From positions 14,916,274 to 14,980,273 of the forward strand of contig OY482859.1 of the NCBI GenBank assembly GCA_960531495.1: 64,000 nt of DNA, read 5' to 3'. Positions 1 through 10,653 of this stretch are shown here, in pieces. Position numbers and translations under genes: made by a program. This stretch comes from Zeus faber (Eukaryota; Chordata; Actinopteri; Zeiformes; Zeidae). The notes under the pieces are model-generated. The model searched no databases, was not told the DNA's origin, and was given only the letters and a program-made list of their open reading frames with translations. Each line of letters starts with the position of its first letter. The stretch's first letter is position 1.

Positions 1-152
1 AGGCTACTGTTTTGGCCATAACCTACACCGTTGAATTGTTCGACAACCGAAAAATTCTCCCTCCACATTCTGTCCCTCTCTCTCCGTCTTGCCACACACC
101 CCCCAGCACCAAGTTGTGCTCACACATTCCCTCTCGCAAGACTTGTTCTAAT

Positions 153-494
153 AAATAGATATATTTCATATAAGGGAATCCCAAGTATTTCATGTTACTT
201 TATGCCATGCAGATATATATAATATCTAAATATTGTGATTCTGATATAGTAATATATAATATAATATTACAATGGCCCTGGGTACATTGGAGAATTTTTA
301 ATTCAGTCAGTTCTAATGTGTTTTACTGCAGGGAACACACTGACTCTTAACGTGCTCCTCTAAACCTGAGTGCCAATGTGAGGGCAAAGTGATATTCAAA
401 TAAATCGTAATTATTGTTGCTTATAAAGGGACTGTATCTAAAATTGGGTTATTTTATTTATTTTTTAGAGTATGAATTACAAATAATTGTATTT

Positions 495-533
<39 letters not shown>

Positions 534-991
534 TTTTTCACGAGAGCCATACAGTATATTCACTTGTTGTACAGCACAATCTGAAAGCCTCTTTTCTTGC
601 CTGAAATCCAAAACCATACCTGGAACACTAGCGACTGCGTACACGTCAACATAGGGGTCAAACTCTCCGGGCCCCAGGGGTTTGCAGGAGGACATGTAAA
701 TTTAAATAAGCCAATTCTATAAAAGTGCCTTTGCTTATATTATATGTAATATCACTTTGCCCTCACATTGGCACTCAGGTTTAGAGGAGCACGTTAAGAG
801 TCAGTGTGTTCCCTGCAGTAAAACACATTAGAACTGACTGAATTAAAAATTCTCCAATGTACCCAGGGCCATTGTAATATTATATTATATATTACTATAT
901 CAGAATCACAATATTTAGATATTATATATATCTGCATGGCATAAAGTAACATGAAATACTTGGGATTCCCTTATATGAAATATATCTATTT
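153..991. repeat. Inverted repeat, arms 153-396 and 748-991
   Basis: Position n in the left arm pairs with 1144-n in the right arm with no indel along 244 bp. The AT-rich stretches and the segment ending in the TTTGCCCTCACATTGGCACT region match where I compared them. The 351-bp centre holds two more inverted blocks copied from 1409-1776 and 997-1037. The match ends at 152/992. Confidence 0.85.
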
Positions 992-1573
992 GAAGGTAAG
1001 CAAAGGCACTTTTATAGAATTGGCTTATTTAAATTTAAAATGGAAAATGAATGTCTACATTAAACAAATGGTAAGAACTGAATCCGATTGCGTGGCATTG
1101 AATCGGGCCGACTCATTCCGTATTAAAATGTATCGTCCCTGAATGTATCTAGATACTGTACCTATTGGATCGTCTTAGAGGGGAGAGATGCACACCCCTG
1201 ATATTTATCCATCTTCTCTCAGTTCCTAGTAAAGCTGAAGATCATGGACTACAGCCTACTTCTCGGCATCCACGACATCGGTCGGGCCGAGCGTGAGGAA
1301 GAGGAAGGCGAGGAGCCTTGGAACAAGGAGGAGGGCGAGGTGGAGAACGGCCTGGCCGCGGCCCCCGCGGTGGGCTCCTACGGAACCTCCCCTGAGGGCA
1401 TCGCGGGCTACATGTCCTCCTGCAAACCCCTGGGGCCCGGAGAGTTTGACCCCTATGTTGACGTGTACGCAGTCGCTAGTGTTCCAGGTATGGTTTTGGA
1501 TTTCAGGCAAGAAAAGAGGCTTTCAGATTGTGCTGTACAACAAGTGAATATACTGTATGGCTCTCGTGAAAAA

Positions 1574-1612
<39 letters not shown>

Positions 1613-1776
1613 AAATACAATTATTTGTAATTCATACTCTAAAAAATAAATAAAATAACCCAATTTTAGATACAGTCCCTTTATAAGCAACAATAATTAC
1701 GATTTATTTGAATATCACTTTGCCCTCACATTGGCACTCAGGTTTAGAGGAGCACGTTAAGAGTCAGTGTGTTCCC
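331..1776. repeat. Inverted repeat, arms 331-698 and 1409-1776
   Basis: Position n in the left arm pairs with 2107-n in the right arm along 368 bp with no indel, even through the (CA)n/(TG)n run. The right arm covers the 3' part of a pip4k2c exon and most of the next intron. A shorter inverted block, 697-737 against 997-1037 (41 bp), abuts it. The 66-bp segment 1711-1776 therefore occurs three times: at 1711-1776, directly at 748-813, and inverted at 331-396. Confidence 0.85.
620..698 (-). pseudogene. Truncated inverted copy of a pip4k2c exon
   Basis: This stretch is the reverse complement of 1409-1487, the 3' part of the first visible pip4k2c exon, including the peptide [16 protein letters not shown] and the following GT donor. 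It is part of a longer inverted block (331-698 against 1409-1776). The copy lacks its exon 5' half and acceptor and lies antisense to the gene, so it cannot be spliced into the pip4k2c mRNA. It is either a very recent duplication or an assembly artefact. Confidence 0.85.
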
Positions 1777-2267
1777 GGTGAAATCTCTGTTTCTCTCTCA
1801 GGATCGCCTCAGAGGGAGGTCTACTTCATGGGCTTGATTGACGTCCTCACTCAGTACGATACCAAGAAGAAAGCCGCTCATGCAGCAAAAACCGTCAAAC
1901 ACGGGGTGAGTAACAAGAGGAAGAGGAAGGAAGGAAGGAAGGAAGGAAGGAAGGAAGGAAGGAAAGAAGGAAGAAAGAAGATGTAGGGCAGTTGACAGAT
2001 TCTCAAAACACCCACCCCCTACCTGTGCAGAGTTGGCTTTTGGGAGTTTTATCATTTGTTTTGTTTTTGTAAGCTTGAAATGTATTGACATATACACACA
2101 TAAAGTATATCTGTGGCCCCACATTTTAATCTCTCGCTCTTCCGTCTCCCTCTCTTGTCTCTGCTCTGTTCGTCCCTCTCTTCCAGGCCGGCGCTGAGAT
2201 CTCCACAGTCCACCCCGAACAATATGCCAAGCGATTTCGTGAATTCATCTCAAACATTTTTGCATAA
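1223..2267 (+). CDS. pip4k2c: Phosphatidylinositol-5-phosphate 4-kinase type 2 gamma, C-terminal part (5' end outside window)
   Basis: This is the 3' end of a PIP4K2 gene, whose product phosphorylates PI(5)P to PI(4,5)P2. Three coding exons are visible: 1223-1487, 1802-1905 and 2187-2267. All are bounded by AG/GT and join in frame to give 149 residues plus a stop. The first exon carries the kinase C-lobe segment [16 protein letters not shown], then an acidic low-complexity insert, then [11 protein letters not shown] from the type II activation region and PLGPGEF. The second exon has [20 protein letters not shown] and the third ends in SNIFA, like vertebrate PIP4K2C. Gamma is chosen over alpha and beta because of the insert and the ending; this is from memory of the family. 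Earlier exons must lie left of position 1. A (GGAA)n tract sits in the intron after 1905. Part of the first exon is repeated in inverted orientation at 620-698. Confidence 0.9.
1925..1966. repeat. (GGAA)n microsatellite in pip4k2c intron
   Basis: About ten tandem GGAA units lie about 20 bp downstream of the donor at 1906. They are a simple repeat and not part of the coding sequence. Confidence 0.95.
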
Positions 2268-5156
2268 TGTCGCGCTCCGCTCTGTGCCAACAATCTGTAC
2301 AGCCTCCCGGGGAGACGTCTTCCTCCTTTTGGTTTGATAGATAAAAGTTATTTTTGCTTTGTGACATTGACCAAAAATAATGCACAATCAGATCACAGGG
2401 ACCGACACTGACTTAAACAAGAGGTTGCCAAGTTGCCAACCATGCATCCGCTGTTGGTTGCCAAGGCTGACAAAATTGTTGACCAATTTCAGTCGTGTTC
2501 ATAACCGAGTGAGATCAGGGCACAACCGTGCTTGGTTGACAACAGGGCAACCAGACCGCACAAGATGGTTAACAACGGCCCAAATTTGGTCCCCCGGGGC
2601 AACTGGGCAAAAGTTTCTCTTGAGCCCTGGATCATCTTTGATATTGGGCGATCTGCCAAAAGACTACTTCCATTGTTGTAATAGTATGTACTACTGCTAC
2701 TGCATATATTTATTTTTAAATTTTAACATCTGTGAGATAAATTTCTTATAAGCACTCTGACTCAGGAAAGGATACTTGGAAGCAGACTTGTAAAAAGAAT
2801 ACTTGTGTTTAACAGTGAGTTTAACTGGATCAGAGCTGGGTCAGATATCCCTATTGTCTCCATTTTTGTAGATTTATAGAAAAGGACTAAGATTAATCTT
2901 AACTCTTATTTGAAAATCTGTACTGCGTAGCCATGTTTTTTCTAGGTACCAGGCATTAAGAAATAAGCTTAATTCGTATATGTAGAAATGGGCCACTTCT
3001 TTCGGCTCTCTGGAGTGCCAAACATGTAGGAGCAGAGCTTTATTCTATGTGCAAACATTACGACTTTGTGGGAGACCGGCTTGTGTTTTCACGGCGACTG
3101 AGTGGGCCCGTTCTCTCGATTTCAATTAGATTGGTTCCACAGGGCCGGGCTGGTTCAGGCCAACGCTGAAAGTATTTGAATGGACGTTCTATATAGTGTT
3201 TTTCACCAGTTCCGTAAGGTGAGGTCAAGTAAACCGTATTGGTGGGGATCGTGTTTTGGTGTGGGGATTAGAAATTTTGATAGCATTAAATCTGGGCCTG
3301 TGAACATTAGAGCCAGCCCTGTCTCTGTGAGCTGCCACAGCCTGAAAAAAAGGGAACGTGTTAGCCAGCCTGAGAGAAAGTGTCTCCCTGCGTGCCACTG
3401 CGATCAGGGAGTAGTCTGAATTTATGACATGACTGTGACCAAATGCTGATTTGGGACCGGTCCTGCCTGTTTAAGAACTAATAATGTGAGGTGGGGTGGG
3501 GGGCATTTGTCAACCAGCATTAAAGCACCTACTGAGAATGGGCCCAGAGTCTGACTGACTCGGGTTCCGAAAGATTGAAATGTTTAGTGCATCAGACTGA
3601 TGAAGGTCATGACTTTGTCAAATAGCTAAAAATATATGTTGATCTGAGGTACAGCAACTCTCATTGTCTTGTAAATTACCTTCAATGAAACTGTAGTGGT
3701 GGCTTGTTAGATGTGTTTTAAAAAAATGAAGAAAATAACACTACATTTCAATTGCAATTAGCCTTAAGAACTGTTGAGCAATGATAAAACTATTCCAATA
3801 CACCGGAAAGACACTGAAGATTCATTCTGAATAATGCCTCCTGAACCTATGATTGCACGTCATGTATTTTTGCAAATCAGCTTTTGGACCAAAATATATT
3901 TTACAAAGAACTTTTGGCCATCTGGTTGACTGGTTTCTTGTGCACAAGGCAAAAAAAAAATGCATGTGAAAAGGGAAAGGTCTTCAATTAGTTGGTAAGA
4001 GGATTTCACTGCAGGAAAAGCACCACCCGGAACCCCATGTGCAGAGCTGAACAGTTCCTTCTTTTCCACAATGTTGTTTTGAGCTTTTACACCAGCGCTA
4101 GATAAACATACAGTGTGGGTCAGGGACTGAATTTTGTATCATCTTCACCAGAAGTTGTAATTCTGCTGACTGTTTCCTTCCTGTTGCTGAGAAAAGAGGA
4201 AGGGGTGTTCTTGATGAACTGTGAAAAACTGCAAAACGCTGACAATCTGGGGATGGCAGTTCGAGCACTAGGTGCAGACCGTGGCCAATACAAACGTTCC
4301 TGCCGCTATCACGCCGACCCACGTCATGACCTTGAAGTCATCCTGGCGCGGACATGTTAGAAGGAACTCGACAGGACCTGAAGGACCCCTGCGCCTCGGT
4401 TGTTTTCCCGAAGAAAACAGTAGTTTGCCTCGCGCTCAAGGGCAAATTCCTTATTTCTCTGAGTAATCAGCAAAGTTTGAACCCAAGTTCCTGTCTATTC
4501 CTATTCCAATCTGTTCCCGTTTCTGCGGGCTTCCAGTGCAAGAACGGAGGTCATCACTGGCACAGCTACTCTCAGTATTCACTCAAAGTGAAAATCGTAA
4601 CCTGCACTAGCAGTAGTGCATGGCGAGATGCGGCGAATGGCGTGCGTGTGCGTGTGCGTGCCTCCTTCCTTCGTGAGATGTTTGCCACTTGCTTCCTACC
4701 TCTACTATAGCTCGCCTGCAACTCAGGGGATTTCCTGAGATTGTCCAATGCTATGTGGTAGCTGGTAACATTCCATGCCCACCACCCACATGCATACTTT
4801 TCTTTCTTTTCTTTTTTTTATAAAGGTCCCTGAAAGGTAATCAGTTGAGGAATTTGCAATTACTCTGGTGAAACCGATAGGGTTTGTGCAGAGGGAGTTT
4901 TAAGAGGCAGCAATGTGGTCAATCTAGAGTTGTGACCAGGTAGGATTATATTCGACGCCAACAGGAATTTTGTTAACACTTAACACGACAGGTGGGAAAA
5001 CATGTTGCTCTCCAAATGCGTTGTTCCTGGGCTGTAATTCACTCAGACCCACAAGACCCCGGTATCTGCTCCCCTAAACCCAGAGCCTTTAGTGGTGTGT
5101 GCTTTCCTGTTCATCTTCACAACTCCCCCTGACACACTGAGGATGTCCTGTTCGAT

Positions 5157-5274
<118 letters not shown>

Positions 5275-6039
5275 GGGGGTTGGGGGTTGGGGTACATGTA
5301 TCTGCATCTGTGTGTAATGACAAATGGGAGGGAAAACACTCCACACTGAGTGATTGTCCACACTGAGATCCACCCGAACGGCAGAACTGGAGGTTGTCTT
5401 GTCTCTGCAGCCTCCACTCTGACTGCTCTTCGCTTGCTCCCGCAGACAGAGGGACCCTTCCCTCTTCATCAGCCACCAAGGTACGGTATGAAAATGTTGC
5501 TGCCTTTGTATTCTGCAAATGTTTTGAAAGTATTTCATTTCCCGGGAATTTTAATTTGTGTAAATAAATTTGGGCAGATTTTGGAACAAAAAAGTAATGG
5601 TCGTTGAGTTCACTTGGAAGCAAAGCATCACCAATTCAGTGACACGGGATTGCTATTCATGTAAATGACCAGCTGAGTTTGAAATGATAGACAACAAAAT
5701 GAATCACTCCAGAATTTCCCACGAAGGTTGGATGACTCCGTTCAGGTCATTGGGGAGGCCATAATGGGCAGGATCGCGTAGCTATTATCCTGGAACGTGG
5801 GATCATCATTTCAACAACTACGTCTGAAGTGGCACATTGTTCCATGCCCAGCCCAGCGTGCTGTAGTCGGCCTGTCAAGAGCAATGGCCTCTGGGACGCT
5901 ACAACCACGCCGCCTCCTTTCAGCACCTTGTGGCTTGATGATGCAGTGTTTATATGCTTCCATATTTAACTGGTTGTGGTCTGTAGTCCTGGTCATTTTC
6001 ATATACTATGGTGCGCTTAATGGTCATGAGGACAATTGT

Positions 6040-6125
6040 CCGACCCAATGACTGCCACATGATGGCCCAAACAGAGCGACCACCATGTTTAACAGTTGGT
6101 GACGTGTCTTGTGGGTTAAGGGAAT
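6040..6125 (-). mobile_element. Degraded Tc1/mariner transposase fragment
   Basis: Read on the minus strand, the sequence gives SPTVKHGGRSVWAIMWQ. This resembles the TVKHGGGSVMVWGCF block in the catalytic domain of fish Tc1-like transposases. The surrounding 5760-6400 region may belong to the same dead copy, but no open frame or terminal repeats are evident. The assignment rests on this one motif. Confidence 0.5.
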
Positions 6126-6815
6126 CCTTTAGTTGACTCGGTCAGGCAGGCATTGTAGGAAATTTTGGAACCTTTGGTGAATTTTGTTCTCCTTACCTTG
6201 ACCTAAACCAGGTCATGCACCTTTTGTGCGTTTGCATGGAAGTGGTTTCCGACTTGGCAGCGCTGACACCACTTCCAGCTTTGTGAAGCTCACGGCGTGT
6301 ATTTTTTTGGGTCACTGTGGCGCTGATTAAATTCTGTGATGTTTTTTTGTGCCATCAAGTGTTAACTATGACTAACGCTTTTTTATTTATTTATTTATTT
6401 TATTTTTTTGGCCTATGTTGTCATGATTTTTGAGACCTTTTACTTGACGCATAAAAGTGCTCTCCAGGTTTTGTGACCAAAGCACGTGCAATTTGGTTGC
6501 CAACTATCTAGCCTCTTTGGAACATTGTTAGTTGGCTCATGGTGTACTGAAAACTCACTTCGTTTTTAGAAAAGTTGTAATTAGTTATTTCAAACTCTCC
6601 CCTGTTTTTTCCATTTTCTTTGATCCACCCCGGTATTTGCTGGTTAATATAAAGTATGGTATTAGTATATCCAATTCAAAAAGTCTGAGAAAGCCAGCAT
6701 GCTTGGCTCCCCCTCCTCCTGTTGTTATGTAAACCTAATCAGATTACCTCCAAATTAAATCTGAAACTCCCAAACCACATCTGAAAAAGTATCCCTCTGC
6801 TTTTCGCTGCAGACC

Positions 6816-7916
6816 ATGAGTGCCGGGGACCTGAGCAACCACTCGTTTCACAATGGCACGCCGTGGTTCATCTACCAGTGCACCATCACGCTCGACACTG
6901 ACGCGCGGCGCGTCAGCCTCTTCCTCATCCACCTCTTCATCTTCGTGGTGGGCCTGGGGGAGAACATTCTGGTCGTCTGGGTCAACTGGCGGCGACGTCA
7001 CTCGGCCAACGGGGTCCTCTTCTGCGTCCTCAATGTGAGCCTGTCGGACCTGGTGCTGGTGGTGATCCTGCCGTTCTTCCTGCTGGAGGTGACACTGGAT
7101 AAGGTGTGGCTGTGGGGCCGCTTCCTCTGCAAGGTCACCAACCTCATCTACATGGTCAACTTCTACAGCAGCTCCTTCTTCCTGGCGTTCATGTCCCTGG
7201 AGCGCTACTTGTCTCTGGTCAGACCCTCGTCCCCGGCCTGCTTCCCTGTGGCGGACCGCCGCCGCCGCTGGCTCCTCTGCGGGGGCCTGTGGCTCTTCTC
7301 CTTGTTTCTGGCCCTGCTGGAGAACGCCCACATGGACCTCCTGGAGTGGGACGACCCGGGATGCTACCTGATGCCAGAGTACAACATGACGGAGTGGTTT
7401 GTCTCCGTGTCGCTGCTCAGTCTGATCTTCCAGTTTCTGGTGCCTGGCACCGTCATCATCACCTGCAACGTGCTGATCGCCCGCGCGGTGAAGACGGCCC
7501 CGGACGTGCAGGGCCGGCGGGACGTGTGGCTGGTGCATGTGTACTCACTGGTGTTTGTTATGTGCTGGCTCCCCTATCACATGGTGATGTTCCTGATTTT
7601 CATCGACGACATAGACCCCTTTGTGTTAAGCTGCAACACGGTGGAGTCCCTCTACTTCTCGTTCACCGTGGTGCAGTGTCTGTCCCTGTTCCACTGCGTC
7701 GCCAACCCCATTCTCTACAATTTCCTCAGCAAGAGCTTCCGCAACAACCTAATCAATACGGTGGTGAATTGTATACCGAGGGAGGCCCCCGCAGAGACGG
7801 GGACCGGGGCTGGCGCTGGAGTCCAGCCCAACACTGCCAACAATGGAGGGGCAGAGCCGGGGAAGCAGCGCAGGCTCAGCAATACCAGCACCAGCCACTC
7901 AGAAGTTGGATCATAA
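6816..7916 (+). CDS. gpr182: G-protein coupled receptor 182 (atypical chemokine receptor family)
   Basis: A 366-residue rhodopsin-type receptor with the whole CDS in one exon. A 3' splice site (TTTCGCTGCAG) lies three bases before the ATG, so 5' UTR exons exist upstream, as in other GPR182 genes. The N-terminus has glycosylation sequons NHS and NGT. TM1 reads FIFVVGLGENILVVWVNWR. After TM2 comes LEVTLDKVWLWG, typical of GPR182. TM3 ends in SLERYLSL (ERY in place of DRY), TM6 has FVMCWLPYH and TM7 has NPILYNFLS. Conserved cysteines after LWG and in the second extracellular loop can form the usual disulphide. Mammalian GPR182 is a ligand-scavenging receptor of endothelium that binds chemokines; this role is taken from the family. 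It is convergent with zbtb39, as in human. Confidence 0.92.
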   Translation: MSAGDLSNHSFHNGTPWFIYQCTITLDTDARRVSLFLIHLFIFVVGLGENILVVWVNWRRRHSANGVLFCVLNVSLSDLVLVVILPFFLLEVTLDKVWLWGRFLCKVTNLIYMVNFYSSSFFLAFMSLERYLSLVRPSSPACFPVADRRRRWLLCGGLWLFSLFLALLENAHMDLLEWDDPGCYLMPEYNMTEWFVSVSLLSLIFQFLVPGTVIITCNVLIARAVKTAPDVQGRRDVWLVHVYSLVFVMCWLPYHMVMFLIFIDDIDPFVLSCNTVESLYFSFTVVQCLSLFHCVANPILYNFLSKSFRNNLINTVVNCIPREAPAETGTGAGAGVQPNTANNGGAEPGKQRRLSNTSTSHSEVGS

Positions 7917-8344
7917 GCAAGTAGCCGGTAAAAAAAAAAACAGTAGATAAAGCGCTGGTCACATCTGAATTGTTGTACAAAAATTCTGTCGTAGGTCATC
8001 TGAGACCAATGTTACCCTGATGTTTCAGATTAACTACCTGAAGAAAATAATTTCCTATATGTATAATTTCACCGCTAGTCCCTTTCTCTTATTTCATATT
8101 TTTTAACAACCAATCAGTGGACAGGAAATGTTTCTTGATGGGTTTTATTTTTTCCAGTCCCAGAGGAACTCATGTTAAATCGAGGGTCTAGTTGGGGAAG
8201 GAAAACCATGCAGTGACAAAGCAAGAAGTCTGGAAATCTAAAGCGCTAGAACCCATTTTGTACAAATCTGTAAATGCAAAAAATTTGAAATTAATATTTT
8301 TTATGTCAAACGTAACCATTGAAAGGTTTGCTCCAGGTTAGTAC

Positions 8345-8409
8345 AATAAATGGTTATTCATCCACTCCAGGATGCTGCTGTGATATGGTTATCTGTAACA
8401 TGTAATAAA
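8345..8409 (+). promoter_or_regulatory. Candidate gpr182 polyadenylation signals
   Basis: Two AATAAA hexamers at 8345-8350 and 8404-8409 lie about 430-490 bp after the gpr182 stop codon. No transcript evidence is available to say which is used. Confidence 0.45.
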
Positions 8410-9509
8410 ACGCCATCAAACGCTGTTTTCTCATCTATTTAAACCAAGGAGACGTACGCTAATAACATGTTGCCTGGTAATGTTGACAAAAATGTATTTG
8501 TATATTGAAAAAAATAGACTTTCTCCGATACAATACCCTACTTAATATTTAAAGACTAGCCTGTGCATTTACTTGTTACTTACAAGATTTCTTCATTTCT
8601 AACTGTATATCTCAGCAATGGGAAGTAGAAAAGGCCTCAGGTTCCGCATCACAGATGAAACAATACCAGGAAGTGACCAGAGATAGCAAAGGTTGCTACA
8701 GGAGGCTGATACTACACAAAATACTGCAAATTCATCATCCACATTCTGATGGTGTTCTGTGCTAAATGGCAAAATGAAGCAGCAAAGTACATTTGAGGAA
8801 AGAAACTTTTCCTCGTCGAGTACATTTTATTCATTCAAATAGGTGGAAACAAGATCTTTAAAAAAATTATAGGTCAATGCTCAGTTACTACATTAGAAAC
8901 AATAAAAGGTTTTTTTTAATAAAAAAAAAAAAGCATAAATAGAATAAATAGATTATCAGAGATATGAGGTAAGACCTAAGTATCACAGATGTGGACATGT
9001 ATGTGGGCATTTCAGTACCATGTTTCATGTTCCTACAGAATGAGACCATGTGGAACAGGACATGTGGACATGGTGAGCGAGTACCGAAAGCCTGGGAAAA
9101 GAAGGCTGTACATTGTTCACACATTTTAATAAATACTTTTTAATGTACCATAACCTGAAATGATAAAGACTTTGGAGACAGTGAATCCATCTAATAGATA
9201 AGGCCTCAATACATAAAAACCGTGGATGGTTAGGCTGCAAACTTAAAGTTGGGTGTGTTACTTTATGTAGAATGAAGGACCGTACAAGAAAAAGGCTATA
9301 AATACATAGCAATAATGTGACTCCAGAGAGACTACAAATATATCAAAATATTTTCCTTTTATGCTACAGTGTGGTGCTACTTTCATTACAGAGTAATAAT
9401 TAATTGTTGATGTCAAAGTCTCTCCTGAAATGCAAGTTAAGGACACATAATGCAAGCAGTCAGTCTCCAACACGCCCCTTGTCCGCTGACAAGCAAAACA
9501 TGAGCTACA

Positions 9510-9523
9510 CTGCCACCTAGTGG
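9510..9523 (-). promoter_or_regulatory. Consensus CTCF-type binding motif
   Basis: The minus strand reads CCACTAGGTGGCAG, an exact match to the core vertebrate CTCF consensus. It lies between the convergent genes gpr182 and zbtb39. Occupancy is not known. Confidence 0.6.
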
Positions 9524-10264
9524 TGTCTTTAGCATCGGCTTAAAGAGTATGACACAAACAGCGTTCCTTATATATAAAAAACAGGTTCATTACATTCTAA
9601 GACTAGGTCTATAATATATGGTCCACAACAACCATCGAGGCATCATCAGGGAAACGTCACAGACAGAGAAGGGGAAAAATTGAAGCACCGATATACACTC
9701 AGTGTCCACACTTAACAGTACAACGCAGGCGTTTTGGTCAAACTGCTATTCAATCTGAATGGGCAGCCTCTAAAGGGAAGCACAGTTATTGGGACATTGT
9801 GTCGCTTCACCTCATTTTGAAGGAGGGGTGAGGAGGTGGTCACACCTCAATCATGAGCAAGTGGCAAAACGAAAAGGAACATAAAAACTTACCTCGGAAA
9901 AAAAAAAAATGCTTATTTATTTTAAAAATGACTAAGATTCTGTTGTGTTGTGCCTCCAGATGTTTAAACGATGAGTAAACAATGTTGAATTGCAAAACCT
10001 TTCTCAATTTATCATCATTGACTAAGCGCCGAAATGCAAGTGTTCCATACAGAGAAAACGTAAGTGACAAAATAAAGACGATTAGTTAAAATTTGCCAGT
10101 ATTGTCCCCCCTGGGGATTAATAAAGTAATATATTATTTTTAAATAATAATAACGATATGGCCCACAAACGGAAAGAAGTTTCTCATCTCCGTTTTAAAG
10201 TCAGACATTGAGGCACAGGAAAGACACGATGAGGAAAAAGTGGTGGCGTGCAATGGATCCTTGT

Positions 10265-10500
10265 GTTAAAATAGCATAGTAGCATACTATGTAGTACGCC
10301 AAATTAGTATTAAGTATCTCCGAAACCATAGTATGCGAAAATAACAGGACGATATACTTTTAAATCTGGTGAATTATCATGTATGTGAACAATGCACGCT
10401 ATGCTGACAAGCGTATCCCACAATGCATTGTGAGGGTGAGACACCGAAACTTTCTATGCAGCGTTGCCCGCAGTCTGCAATGTGCTGCCGGATGTCTTTT
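10265..10500. mobile_element. Probable short non-autonomous repeat remnant
   Basis: The block has repeated TAGTATGC/GCATACTA words and the phrase TCCCACAATGCATTGTG. I recognise these from dispersed elements in fish genomes. Ends and target-site duplications are not clear, and the family is not identified. Confidence 0.4.
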
Positions 10501-10653
10501 GGATGTATGTGAGCTCATAAAAAGGTGCATCCCCACTATTGACATATCTGAGGTCGACGCACGCTCAATTCACTTTTACACTCCTGGAATGTGCAAGGTT
10601 TGCATTGAACGGGCGAGTGTAACTCGGGGGGGCCACGGAGGCAGCGGGGCCGG

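Larger units (their letters stand above)
7917..10653. other. gpr182 3' UTR, intergenic DNA and zbtb39 3' UTR
   Basis: No coding exon is supported in this convergent intergenic region. The left part is gpr182 3' UTR and the right part presumably zbtb39 3' UTR. It contains a strong CTCF-type motif at 9510 and a repeat-like block around 10265-10500. Confidence 0.6.

Noticed and set aside
5449..5481. Possible 5' UTR exon of gpr182
   Set aside because: It has a CTCCCGCAG acceptor and a GTACGG donor, but with no coding sequence and no transcript data it cannot be told from chance.
6744..7538. 264-codon minus-strand frame opposite gpr182
   Set aside because: It is a shadow of the GC-rich receptor coding sequence; the plus strand encodes a complete seven-span receptor.
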